A DNA stretch of 64,000 nt from Rhynchopus euleeides (lineage: Eukaryota > Euglenozoa > Diplonemea > Diplonemida > Diplonemidae). Shown one piece after another: positions 9,401 to 18,339 of this stretch. The notes beneath the pieces are model-generated. The model was not told the origin of the DNA, did not search any database, and saw only the letters and a list, made by a program, of their open reading frames with translations. The position numbers and the translations under genes are program-made. The stretch covers positions 1,240,001-1,304,000 of the forward strand of contig OY723299.1 of assembly GCA_963210315.1 (NCBI GenBank). Direction: 5' to 3'. Numbering within the stretch: position 1 is the first letter of the stretch; each line of letters opens with the position of its first letter.

Positions 9401-11144
9401 CCTCGCATCGGAGGTGTTCGGCACAGCCTTCAGCGGGATTGTCAGGCAAGCCGCGCTGCTGGGCAGCCCTGTCGCCGCAGCGGGGTGCAGCAGGCGTGGC
9501 ACCCCCGCCGCAACCCTGCCCTCCACCTCCACCTCCACCACCACCACCACCGCAGCCTGGGAGCGTCTGACAAGCGCTTGCCTCTCAGGGGTCTGTGCGG
9601 TGCTGCTGGAGCCGCATGGCTGCGGGGCCCTCCGCAGCGATGCGCCCTGCTGGGCTGCGGCCCTCATGCACCGGAGGAGCCACACGGAGCTCTCCCCCAA
9701 GCCGATCCTGGAGCAGCAGGCGGAGCAGGGCTTCAGCAACACTCTGTCAGATCTCCTGGTGCACAACGGGCTCCTCGACACGATTCTCTGCCTGACCGAG
9801 CTGAGGGGCTCCACCGCGTCGAGCGATGCTTCCTGGGGAGGCCTGCTGAAGTCCGCCGTGGCGCTGTCCTGTGTGGAGCCCTTCATCCCCTCCGACGAGG
9901 AGGCCGTGCAGCAGGGTGGCAGCACACCCCCCGCGCCAAACTGCAGCGAAGGGTTCCTGATGCTGGCGGAGGCTGTGGCGTCCACCCTGCGGGGCATCGG
10001 GGCGCAGGCCTGCGGGGCTCCCCCGGAGGGGGGGCGGGGGTGCCACGCCGCGCCCGCGGCGTTCCTTGCGGAGGCGCTGCTGGAGGTTGCCGCGGTGCGG
10101 GTCGTCGCGACGGAGTGGTTCCTCGGCGGGTCCCACCACCACCACCCTCCCTCCCCACCTGCATCTCAGCAGCAGGGGGGCGGTGCCGAGGCACCCTGCG
10201 TCAGACGTGCCGTCACCACTGCGCTTTGGGAGGCCGTCTCCTCTCTGTCCGCAGCATTCGGTGCCCCTCAGGGTGACCTTGCCCTGGGGGGTTCCCAAGA
10301 GGCCACACCCTGTGGTGGTGATGGGGGCATCGCCTCCGCCGCCACCCGTCTGATCCGCACTGCCGCCTTCTCCGAGAGGCGGATGAGCCGGCAGCAGGGA
10401 GGCAGGGCGTCGCTGCTGGGGCTGCTTCTGTTTTACATCCCGGAGTGTGTCTGCATGTCGCCGGAGGGTGCCGCTGCCTGCGTTGGGGCCATCCAGGCCA
10501 CCGCCGCTGCGCTGCAGCAGAGGCGCCGCAAGCAGGGCGGGGAGGAGCGCGATGCCGCCAGCACCCCCTGCACTGCGGAGGAGGCTGTGGCAATCATCGA
10601 CTCGTTTACACCGCATGCGTCACTCAATGCCCTCATGGTGCGCTTTCTCAGGGAGGAGTGTGGTGGCGGTGGCGGTGGCGGTGGCGGAGATGACACCAGC
10701 GAAGAAGGTTCAGCTACACCATACCCTGCAGACCCCGCAGGCGTGGCGGGGAGAGGAGGAGGAGGAGGCGGTGGAGACGGTGATGGTGATGGTGTCCTCT
10801 CCCCTTCGCCTTCCCACCTCGTGGGGTTTGCCGGGATCCTGGCAGACATTGCTTCGTTGATGGCGGACAGCCTCACCACCCCTCTGGGGGAGCCGGTGGA
10901 GGAGGGAGAGGACAGAGGCAGGGTGGAGGTGCGCCGTCCAGCGGCGGTGCTGGGGTTTCTCGTGGAGGCGATCTGCAGCGGCAGCGGTGTGGAGGTGCCG
11001 TGCGCTGTGCAGGTGCTGCGGAAGCTGCGTGCGGCGCACCGTGGGTGTGCCGTACAGGAGATGCGTGTCCCTCTGAGGGAGGCGGTGACATGCCTTGGGG
11101 TGGCACACCCTGAGGCAATGTCGGAGCTGTTCCTTGAGGCATAG
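3459..11144 (+). CDS. Giant Rab regulator: C2-like, VPS9-like GEF and TBC GAP domains in one protein
   Basis: The ORF is 2561 aa from the first in-frame ATG at 3459 (open upstream to 2961 without an ATG). The N-terminus holds a C2-like region beginning SYDLILVLKEVRV. A VPS9-like domain lies at about residues 540-655: GADVFFPLFAFCLSEADLPN, then EYYSASFAAAVAYFE, matching the D, P and Y positions of Rab5-family exchange factors. A TBC Rab-GAP domain lies at about 815-1055 with the arginine finger (IEVDLVR, Arg853) and glutamine finger (YIQGM, Gln891) both present, so GAP activity is plausible. After this come Gln/Gly/Ala-rich linkers, a second C2-like stretch near 8140-8550, an F-box-like segment (MGYLPLQDLTGAPLLVCKAW) and helical repeats. 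It would act on membrane-bound Rab GTPases in the endosomal pathway. It is intronless over 7.7 kb. TBC is confident, VPS9 fairly so, the rest tentative. Confidence 0.85.
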   Translation: MWLSTSLASGATPSSAAPSHASPQAKNRGAASSSSTSSSTAPADASRLHSGDAPAASTTTARNGKPAPLSLGDSGSQCSNLPGVAEGASPSYDLILVLKEVRVTPASAAPQGSQLRLLWRSSRGAGRGGVLASCTSQDIQNLWEQRRTSAEAASAPPAATIAGTIRGVRRRRSIVLCLALAPAVTPHQHTTASGGTPSSSPRGLRGAPGSPSAAASASAAPGVHGVQFSGEVEFPLRKAIRSGRRVCTVCAVVPLRGASAEITLHAAWAPAGEGLPQPWVSQPYDVVCASAIAHPLSLTDTAPASSGSASKSRRGVATAGASPGPGQPARPPGGGRGAPAQASWPSVGARIALPGRSVAEALLEALSAAGAACAKESVGAMHRREAAAEVSTAFGGFLERAASQGDAMCRCVLAASANPQDSLLSVVRQGRGPEALQLDVTVLLPQWLDQAAAHIATRYDLARISQQAGPAKVSSLLNTLRLSLHRFFYGKAVIHLRQPPLAYGAWLGVLNSARLKDQLVRENAIRLRSSRRSLEAWGVPGMELNEETLRGIVAPLQDLRGGGVSPYDAVVAITQSCVLLTRVAGNITGAAVGADVFFPLFAFCLSEADLPNAAETIATVENFLTNRPISQYLVTSEMEYYSASFAAAVAYFEAKSETPPQQHGLPAAANTSTDGGPHPTPETPKTIAAASLLSPTPRKPLTLQEDLLDDASSEDWSDCASDTPSPEVDASEADDDEGVSAIGGASEEAVPAMPWHRSWSAWLKTRRGQSVRDRANSIWLAGVGDENGVWRNPRLKGRRRGWWWRSRLAGRTQHTPASFIIHASEGLGRRDCVADHLNQTARSMQLIEVDLVRVLPRFGKAVVAQASTLVPQLRDMLAAFVRIHPDCGYIQGMGYLACMFLLHSEDTAEAFLAFTASLQCPVISSFYAFDPPEMELQFRIFDSLLERICPDLFRHFLTIRVATRTFLFDWWMTLWTQFDCDLVAAPLWSLYFGRGSPPSLLHGISVGLLKGMSPVILKGSDEDVLVRLSHKIDFSPKALLDAVAETYPMVTEARYSEVAERLRQSDPNLSTSAGGHHAAPLFCTSPSRPRRRALRGAAAPHLLRLDTARSTATSSGVSLHGGSQTTLSLHGSSLSEEERRAVAWVSARPLPEQRDEVPSLREWAWDYSKHAIASKWDALLRYAEAVPRGEVLIGGTDFLEWAMSLVTSWAESDEEHATLLAARQTGLLFTEQLPAHPSQAHNPLLSDILSRIPPGVQRGWTPHSYLALAESPIFVKGHTTLSAWEQGPAAGRAEGGGGGGGGAAAPTDPAQWWGSELQRASRVGQEQQQQQGPGGSAAVRLREVGVFSSRVHGGGGGGGGAAQQQRGRIFIDAAGERGLELGQQRLQQQGGAAEAQAGPAMSLLYPKPYRLSDAYALGSVPHPTPRRRRDAPPLRPAAVQRGARGMQIQQQQQRNSSHAHPHPAAILTTPRTPSAASDAAGDPDQAVSEGCEGEGAAVAVGEGGEDAEGEEGVGNKAGGDGSSLIPSMVRGEAERRQREEDEAHRAHPPAGVGVGGVSADFAELRLDLSVWMKSAAHPWVTRVVIGVHEASTGRTEVIGSCATQPYTPPHQQQQHHQQPSSALSPTEKLVQPVPRGTPLHLLLVVETVPTLQDVRPRLLGKSAQFHLGDTLSTWVPIYYGQDLTGKVRLKAVLDMDGEGSGAPPSAALPPDVQPAPLEGEERAVGDSPAGEEEEEEKETEEQGGAEEKRSPEGDAGSAASDSGDEHAASHPHPRGDVFFGSHATEAQSACPWRGVSGTSFFSAVMGYLPLQDLTGAPLLVCKAWFAGVSSALRAFGAECGVTRTAFFQSTRGFTSPAGLGCTLDFAVGALQEGQEGLPCERTFANIAQSIACLSTASLRRIFSPGDASGGGAAHSLHIGTPEKLRVLLTAMLSSGSEGVAGCAGRACRALLLAVGSAEPHASSTPDPDGGAVLCLRGAVYTLASEVFGTAFSGIVRQAALLGSPVAAAGCSRRGTPAATLPSTSTSTTTTTAAWERLTSACLSGVCAVLLEPHGCGALRSDAPCWAAALMHRRSHTELSPKPILEQQAEQGFSNTLSDLLVHNGLLDTILCLTELRGSTASSDASWGGLLKSAVALSCVEPFIPSDEEAVQQGGSTPPAPNCSEGFLMLAEAVASTLRGIGAQACGAPPEGGRGCHAAPAAFLAEALLEVAAVRVVATEWFLGGSHHHHPPSPPASQQQGGGAEAPCVRRAVTTALWEAVSSLSAAFGAPQGDLALGGSQEATPCGGDGGIASAATRLIRTAAFSERRMSRQQGGRASLLGLLLFYIPECVCMSPEGAAACVGAIQATAAALQQRRRKQGGEERDAASTPCTAEEAVAIIDSFTPHASLNALMVRFLREECGGGGGGGGGDDTSEEGSATPYPADPAGVAGRGGGGGGGDGDGDGVLSPSPSHLVGFAGILADIASLMADSLTTPLGEPVEEGEDRGRVEVRRPAAVLGFLVEAICSGSGVEVPCAVQVLRKLRAAHRGCAVQEMRVPLREAVTCLGVAHPEAMSELFLEA

Positions 11145-11174
11145 CAGGTTCTGTGGTGGTGGTGGGGGGGGGGG

Positions 11175-13690
11175 TAGGGGTGGTCTTAAGCCCTTTAACC
11201 CTTTACCAGCGGACCGTACATATATGTACGGTTATGTCTAGCATCCCTGAGTAAATGGCTTTAATTTTCGACTTTTTGACCGATTTTTGTTTTCTCGAAA
11301 TGTTCGAGCACAACGGAATCAAATGCGACCAGTTTCGGCGAGAAAGGCGGAGCAGAGAATATTTTATTTCTGAAAGAGAATTTCACAAAAAGTCAGATTT
11401 TTGGTCGATTTCCCCACCTCATGGACCCCACCATGACCTACAATTCCTGGTGATGTTCTACTCCACTAAATTGACCAATTTTTGTGATCTTGAATTCTGC
11501 TGTGCCGATTCTGTCACATATTGCATGTGGTTCCGCCAATTTTCGCGACCATCGGATACGGAACAGCCTCCTCCCAGCACCCCCGAATTTGAGGGAACGT
11601 CAGGCATGTTTGAGGGGTGCACAAAGGAGACCCACTTCAGGAATTTTCTGCTCATTCTTTTTCAGAATCTCTCGCGATGGTGGATTCCGCTGTTCAAAAT
11701 ATCATGGAGAACCCTGGGGCTGATGAGAAGGAATCCAAGAACTGACCCGCAAGGCCGTACGTAAATCCCGTACCCCACTGATGGGAGTTGACCAGGCAGG
11801 GCCCACAGGGCTTGCAAGTCCGAGGTGGCACTCAGGAGTGTTCTGCTCCACCAAATTGACCGATTCTTTCGATCTAGAATTTCACTGTGCTCATTCTGTC
11901 ACAGTTATCACCTGTTTCCACCACTACTCACCACCACCCCGTATTTTTTTCGGGAATAGGCCATCATGGGCGATGCACAAAGGATGCCCATTTGAGGAAT
12001 TTTCTGCTTGGATTTTTTCAAAATTTCTTGCAATCGTGGATTCCGCGAGTCAAAATAGCCCCACTATGGTACTTGACATTTCTGTTCTGCGTGGTCGCGT
12101 CAGGTTCACCGAAGTCACAAAAGTGCCCCCCCCAAAACTAAAAATAAGTCAGGGGTGCCTAGACCGTAAAGGGTTAAAAACGTTAACCTGGCCAAAAAAT
12201 CAAACTTTTGCGCACAAGGACCAAAAAGTGACCCAAACCTGAAAATTCGACCCCCAGACGTCCGGAAATGCATCTGCGCCCGGTTTCGGGCGGTTTAGAG
12301 CCTCCAGAAGCACCTAGTTTGCAATTCCAAAAAATGTACCACAAAGTTGTACCACACCACCCTTAGTCGGGGGGTCTCAATGGCTGATTCAAGCCCTTCC
12401 GTCACTATGTGGACCTCCGCACTCTCGCACAGACGCCCGAGTGCGTACGAGGAACAACCACTCACTTTCAGCGGCAAGAGACACAGAAGGCCGTGATCTC
12501 ATGCCTATTTTCTTTGGCTGAAGATGGTACAACTACACGGCCACAGGTTGGTGCAGGTAGTACCACATAGACATAATCGCCAGAGGGCGGGCTGCCGCCT
12601 GGCCACCCCAGAGCGAAGGCCTCAACGTGTATGAGTGGGAAACAAAACGGGAGGATGGGGAGGAGGGCATTGTGGTGGCTTCCCACTCGATGCACACAAC
12701 TGAACACAAAAGACGCTGCTGCGGGGTGAGGGTGCCGTGCAGCTGTCAGACTATGCGGTACGTTGAACAACGGAGTATACCCAGGTGCGCAGGCGGGACT
12801 GCCGCAACCACTGGATATGCCAACCATGGGATCTGTGTGAACACAACACACGGATCGAACTGTGCCTGGAAATCACAGTTACCGAGTGTGCTTTGGATGT
12901 GGGCTATGGCAGAAGTGTGGGGACTCTGCCCGTTCGTGCGTAGCTGCCTGGACAGCCGAGTTGCACCCCCTCGTCCTTGTTGTACGGCTTGAACTTTGAC
13001 ATTGTAGTCTTCAGCCTTTCATACATCCTTATGGGGGCCATCTTCGGTGCACTGCTGATGTCTGATACCAGTCCATGCCCCCTTCTTCATGGTCATCGGA
13101 TGGCTCACTGCCACTATCACTGTCACTGGCCCAAGAACATGTGCACACAGATTCTGACACAAGTGATTTCGCAAGTGGCACAGTGCTCCTCTGTTGCTCG
13201 ATATGCCTGCAGTTGATGCACTATGCCAGTCCGATCAGCGATTCTCCCGCATCGAGTGGAGATGCAACCGATGCGCCTGAAGATCTGAAGGGGCTGGAAG
13301 CATGCCCCTCCTCAAGTACCTATGACCCCTTGTTTCCGGGGTAATTTTCTACTGTCTCGCATGTCACACCGCAAACAAGGTGTTGTCATGTTGCACTTTT
13401 GACCCCACGTATCGTCGGGCAGCACGGTTGGCAACACCGCTGACTGGATCACTGCGAGACATGATGGTTTGCGATTCTGCCTTCTGCCCAGGGGGGGCTG
13501 AGGTACAGCTTTGTGGTACATTTTTCCGGAACACGACTAAACTGCTCAGAAGTGCTCAAAAGTGCCCAAAACCGGGCGGACTTGTGTTTCTGGGGTCCCA
13601 GGGGTCATATTTTCAGGTTTGATGACGTTTTTGGCCCCCAGACGCCGATGGTGAAAAATTGGCCAGGTTAACAGCTTAAGACCACCCCTA
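11175..13690. mobile_element. Inverted-repeat transposon whose left terminal repeat was split by another element
   Basis: The right end (13659-13690) has the terminal repeat in one piece: TTGGCCAGGTTAAC then AGCTTAAGACCACCCCTA. The left copy is in two pieces, TAGGGGTGGTCTTAAGC at 11175-11191 and GTTAACCTGGCCAA at 12182-12196, separated by the piggyBac-like insertion. Weaker inverted similarity continues inward about 80 bp. The interior, 12200-13600, has only short broken frames. On the minus strand near 13000-13130 a Ser/Asp-rich stretch (ASDSDSGSEPSDDHEEGG) might be a transposase N-terminal remnant; that is speculative. Confidence 0.6.
11199..12173. mobile_element. Non-autonomous piggyBac-like element (TTAA target duplication)
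   Basis: The element is flanked by TTAA at 11195-11198 and 12174-12177. Its ends are CCCTTTAC and the complement GTAAAGGG. TTAA duplication plus a short TIR starting CCC is the signature of the piggyBac superfamily. A palindrome (CCGTACATATATGTACGG) sits just inside the left end. The 975-bp body contains diverged direct repeats about 380 bp apart (TCCACTAAATTGACCAATTT at about 11462, TCCACCAAATTGACCGATT at about 11848) and no transposase gene. It inserted into the left end of the surrounding element. Confidence 0.7.
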
Positions 13691-14577
13691 GGGGCAGAGA
13701 CCCCGATAAGAATCCGACCCCCTGACCCCACCCGACCCCCGACCCCCTCTTATAAAAGACCCCCCCCCCAAATATCTGGGAAAAACCCTGGGTTTTTCCC
13801 GAGGAAACGCGGGTTTCTCCCTCTGTTGCATTGTTTGGACTCCGTGCGGATCGTAGTGGGGTCACTTTGTTGGTGTAGGTGCCACACAACACCCCTGAAA
13901 TGCAGAGGTGGTCCTCGTCGAGAATGGGGGTCGGAAACCCGGGGGTCGGAATCGAGGGGTCGGATATGGGGGTCAGAGGGGGTCGGCCCCCCTCCCGACC
14001 CCCCATTGTTCTCGGGGGTCGGAATACGGGGGGTCGGAGGGGTCGGAAGGGGGTCTGAAACTTGGGGGTCGGAACTTTTTGCACTATTTCTCAGGGGTCG
14101 GAAAATGGGGGGTTGCAAACTTGGGGGGTCGGAGTATGAGGGGTCGGCCCCCTCCCGACCCCCTCCGACCCCCCCACACAGGGTTTGCAAAACCCCGTCC
14201 TTTTGAATATTTGGGACTACTGGGTCATTTCGTGGATAGAAGTACCAAGCTTCACTCATGAAATGTGGGTCTGGTCCAGGGATAGTCGTGGGAGGAGATG
14301 CCTGGGAGGCACACACCATGCCACCCTACCCACCCACCCAGCGGCACCCTCCCCGACCCCCTCCTCGGGTTTTTCAAAAACCCGTTCTTTTGAATGTTTG
14401 GAGTTTGTGCGGATCGCAGTGGGGTCATTTTGGCCATGGGGTGCCTATGAACACCCCTTATTGGTGGTCCCCATTCAGGCAAATTCCTCAAGGCGACCCC
14501 CTCGGACCCCCTCCCGACCCCCGACCCCTGACCCCCCCGACCCCCGACCCCCTCTTATCGGGGTCTATGCCTAGGGG
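13686..14577. mobile_element. G/C-skewed MITE with GGGGGTCGG repeats
   Basis: The inverted ends read CCCCTAGGGGCAGAGACCCC then GATAAG on the left, and CTTATCGGGGTCTATGCC then TAGGGG on the right. The interior is largely short G-rich units (GGGGGTCGGAA-type) on the plus strand at 13920-14140 and C-rich complements elsewhere. A diverged direct repeat of about 100 bp (around 13830 and 14395) is visible. It abuts the previous element at a shared CTAG. There is no coding capacity. Confidence 0.55.
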
Positions 14578-15390
14578 GGGGGGGAGGTGAATTCGAAACC
14601 AAAAGACGCAGCAACCACCCAAGGGAAGTGCCTGCCGAAGGGTGGTGTAGTGTGAGGGTGTGAAGGGTGTGATCTGCCTCTCCCTCTGCTGCAAATTCCC
14701 AAACGACGGATCCACGCGCCAAACGAATCGTGAAGGAGGAGCTGTCGTTTCCCTTCCTGTGGTGGATGGATGGAGGAGGGGGGGGGGGGGAAACAGGTGG
14801 TGGTGGCTGGGGGAGAAGGATGTGCTATCGCTCTCGACACTCTCAAACAGATATGAACGAAACAACAAAAAAACGGAGACTTCAAAAGTGCCACCACCAC
14901 CCCCCGCTTTGCCACAAGGGTTTACTGGTGCCTCTGCGTGCCTTTTTTTTGCAGCCTGATCCCCCTTCAGTGTATTCCTCAAACCGCCCCCTCCTCTCCC
15001 CTGCCTGGAAGACCCGATACTGCTGCTGTTGCTGTTGCTGGCGCATGATATCCTCTGCTGCTACGCGTGTCGGCGACACAGCAAGAAGCGGACCTACAGC
15101 AGAAGGGCTGGCGAGGGGGGGATGGTTGGGGCAGGAGGGGGGGATATGGTTGGGGAGTGCTGCGCTGAAGCTGGCAGGCACAAGGCCTCACAGGAAGGGC
15201 TTGGCTCAGCCGTGCCCTACGATGCGGGTCCCCACGTCCGGCAGGGATAAGAAACACTAACCTGTGTAGAATGCGTCAACGCAACGAGCAAAGAATAGGC
15301 CCGAACCCCCCCTCCTGACTTGTCAACTGGCGGCACTGCTTTGGGGCAAAGGATCACCCCCACCACCACCACCCCACAGACTACACGACA
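14578..15390. other. Intergenic region upstream of the histidine gene
   Basis: No gene or clear repeat is visible. Immediately before the ATG at 15391 there is a C-rich tract ending in AG (CACCACCACCACCCCACAG, then 11 bases to the ATG), a good candidate trans-splice acceptor if this organism adds a spliced leader. Confidence 0.4.
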
Positions 15391-18339
15391 ATGGGGGGAC
15401 CTTCTGTACTGTTAGTGGGTGGGGCCCTGCCTGGGCTGGAGGGCGCCCTCCGGAAGGCCGGTGCTGCAGATGTCTCTGCGGTGCCACAGGACATCGCCAC
15501 CGCCTCCCACGTCGCGGTGTGCGGCACGGTGTTGGACGAGGCTGCCCGCGGGGCCCTCTCTGCACGCACCGCCTCAGGCCTCCCGACGCTGTTCATCGGC
15601 ACCGCCGCAGAAGCACTCTTCGGCACAGACGCCCACACCGCCGCACCCGCCGCCGTGCCGCAGTGGGCGGAGGTGATGTGCGACCCGCGGTGCAAGCTGC
15701 TGAAGCCGCAGGCAACCTATTTCTTCAGCTCCCCCGTTGCGCTCCGCGTGCCTGCGGGCTGGAGCACCGCCTGGGCCACGCTCGACGGGCACAGCACCAT
15801 CGCCTCCGCCGAGAAGGACGGCGCACCCGGCGTCGCCGCGGCCAACTTCGACGTGCACACCTCCGGCACGCAGGGCAGGGCCTACCTCGCAAAGTGGCTG
15901 GCACAGAGCCCCCCCGCACAGCCCACCACCCCCGCCGCCGCCGCGCCGCAGCGCATCGAGGTGGGCGCCCTCATCGAGGCCGAGGCAGATGTCCCTGCTG
16001 CAGCAATCGAGGCCGCGGCTGCCCAGCACTGCGACCACATCTGCATCGCCGCACCCACCGAAGCGCTGCTCGGCAGCTGCGCTGCGGCATGCGCCGAGGC
16101 GGCGGGCGTGCCCCTCTACGCCGTCCTGCAGGACGGCTGGGCCACCCCTGCAGGCGTTGTGCCCCTTGCACCCCCGCAGGCCACCCCCACACCCGGGTGC
16201 CGCACGCTGGGGCAGGCGGGGCGCGTGGTGCTGTCCGCCCCCGAGGGCGACACGCTGCCCCCATCCCCTGCTGCCATCTGCGTCCCCCCCGCGGCTGTCT
16301 CGCTGTGGAAGTCACGGGCTGTCGCTGCGGGCCGCGCCGTGCGGTGCGTGCCGTCGGGGCTGCAGTACAAAAGCACCAACCTGCAGTGCGTCGTGCCCGC
16401 CATCTCTGCGGGCGGCGCTGCCGGGGAGACGGCTGCCACCCTCGCTGCCGCTGTGGACCGCTTCTCCATCGTGGGCACCGTGGTGGTGGAGGAGGCGGCT
16501 GACACAGACGCACCCACCAAGGAGGCGCTGCGCGCCCTGCTGAAGCGCTACGAGGTGTCCTACGCCTCCCCGGCGCTGGAGGACGCGGAGGCGGCAATGG
16601 AGGTGCTCAACCAGGGGGCAGCCACGGTGCAGGTCGCCTCCGCCGCCTTCCTGGGCAACGCAGACGAGCTGTCGAAGATCCCGCGCGAGAGGATCGTCGC
16701 CTCCCTCACGGCAGAGGGTGCCTCGGATGAGAAGGTGCGCAGCCTTGCGGAGCATGTCGGCGGGTTTGTTGTGGACTGCACGCAGGCCGAGGTGGACCTC
16801 CTGAGGGTTGCCGACCTGGCGAGGCTGTGCGCGTCGCTGAAGGCGGTGCTGTCGGTGCGCCTCGCGGCGTGCACAGCAGCCACGGTGGGGCTGCTGGATG
16901 AGTTGGGCGTGGAGTGCGTTGTGCCTGCCGCGCAGTTCACCGCAGCCTTCCCCCTCGCCACCGCGGTCACCGCCATCGTGAAGTCCGACCGCACCGACGA
17001 CCTGATCCCGACTGTCGTGGCGTCGCACGGCAGCGGCAAGGTCCTGGGTGTCTGCTACTCCAACAAGACCTCCCTCCGCGAAGCGGTGGAGCGCCGGCGT
17101 GGCATCTACTGGTCCCGCAACAGGGGCCTGTGGGTCAAGGGAGAGACGTCGGGTGATGTCCAGGAGCTGGTGCGGGTCGACACCGACTGCGACAGGGACT
17201 GCCTCCTGTTCACCGTGCGGCAGACGGGTGCTGGGTTCTGCCACAGGAGCCAGCAGTCCTGCTTTGGGCCTGCGAAGGTATGCTGAGGAGGGTATCTCGG
17301 TTTGGGTTCTGACCTCTCTCTGTCTATCTCTCTCTCTCCCGGCAACAGTTGCCAATAGCTCCGAAACGGAACAGAGAGGGGTGGATCGGGGAGGGTGTAT
17401 TGGGCCCGGGTGGGGCAGTGTGGGTTGAGAACAGCGTCGTGGCTGCTGGCACAAGGGTTTGCCCTCTCGGGCTGGGGGTGCAGGGGAAGGGGTGTGTGCT
17501 ATTTACACGACACGCATCCCCGGCACCCGGCACACCACCACACCCACCCCAACACGCAGGGCTTCGACAAGCTTGTCGGAACCTTGCAGCAGCGCCTTGC
17601 CAACGCGCCTGAGGGGTCGTACACAAAGAGGCTCTTCGACGACTCGGTATGCCTTTGCAATGTGCGACACCTACCCGGCACCCACGCGCACGGTGGCCAG
17701 CATTCTGCTGGCCGACACGCAGACTCTCCTGGGGCCCATCCGCATCCTGCACTATTAAAGTTTTGGGCACGAGCCCAGCGAGATCATTGGTGGCGATGTG
17801 TCTCTTCCTTTTCGCTGCTTCCATGCATGTCGTGCTGCTGTGACCCCCAGGGGGGCAGGAGCCGTGTCTTCACAGTGTCTGGCGACGCCATATTGTGTGG
17901 GGGCTTTGACCGTCTGATGTCGACACCCGACACCCCACAACACACAGGCGCTGCTGAAGGCAAAGCTTATGGAGGAGGCTGAAGAGCTTGCGGACAGCCC
18001 CAACAGCGACAACTGCTCGTTCGAGGCTGCTGACTTGATCTACTTTGCTCTGACGAGGTATGCCTGAAGCCAGCTTGGGGGCTTCGCCCTGCAACAGAGC
18101 AACAACGCATGACGACATGGCGTCTTTTTCTGGGGGAGGGTGTAGTCTTCGCAGTTGCTTATATTTCGCGCATTTTCAAAAAAGATTCAAACACCCCCAT
18201 ACACAGGTGTGTGGCTATGGGGGTCGACCTTAACGACATCCAGCGCAACCTCGACTTCAAGAACAAGAAGGTGTACAGGCGGAAGGGGGACGCCAAGCCG
18301 AAGTTTATCGAAAAGGTCGCCGCCTCATCCTCCTCGTAG
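15391..18339 (+). CDS. Histidine-biosynthesis fusion protein: degenerate HisH/barrel N-terminus, HisI and HisE
   Basis: Four exons, 15391-17277, 17560-17646, 17948-18057 and 18207-18339, give 738 aa. Residues from about 549 are phosphoribosyl-AMP cyclohydrolase (HisI): YWSRNRGLWVKGETSGDVQ, the metal motif DCDRD, and Cys positions in GFCHRSQQSCF. Exons 2-4 encode phosphoribosyl-ATP pyrophosphohydrolase (HisE): KLMEEAEEL and FEAADLIYFALTR. These catalyse steps 2 and 3 of histidine synthesis. Residues about 300-540 resemble the N-terminal part of fungal HIS4 (VKSDRTDDLIPTVVASHGSGKV). The first 180 residues look like the HisH glutaminase but lack its catalytic Cys and His: the C-terminal FHPEKS-type motif reads FDVHTS. 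No histidinol dehydrogenase domain follows. HisI-HisE is confident; the pseudo-HisH reading is an inference. The ATG at 15391 is the first in frame. Confidence 0.88.
17278..17559 (+). other. Intron 1 of the histidine gene
   Basis: It starts GTATGC and ends CACGCAG, phase 0, 282 bp, with a CT-rich stretch at 17310-17340. The HisI frame stops four codons into it, and joining to 17560 restores continuous HisE homology (GFDKLVGTLQQRL). Confidence 0.85.
17647..17947 (+). other. Intron 2 of the histidine gene
   Basis: It starts GTATGC and ends CACACAG, phase 0, 301 bp. The flanking exons read LFDDS then ALLKAKLMEEAEEL, continuous with the HisE family. Confidence 0.85.
18058..18206 (+). other. Intron 3 of the histidine gene
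   Basis: It starts GTATGC and ends ACACAG, splitting an Arg codon (AG then G), 149 bp. The joined protein reads FALTRCVAMGVDLNDIQRNL. Confidence 0.85.

Noticed and set aside
11255-12242. Two ORFs of 169 and 153 codons inside the piggyBac-like element
   Set aside because: They fall on diverged direct repeats and have no transposase motifs such as a DDD triad.
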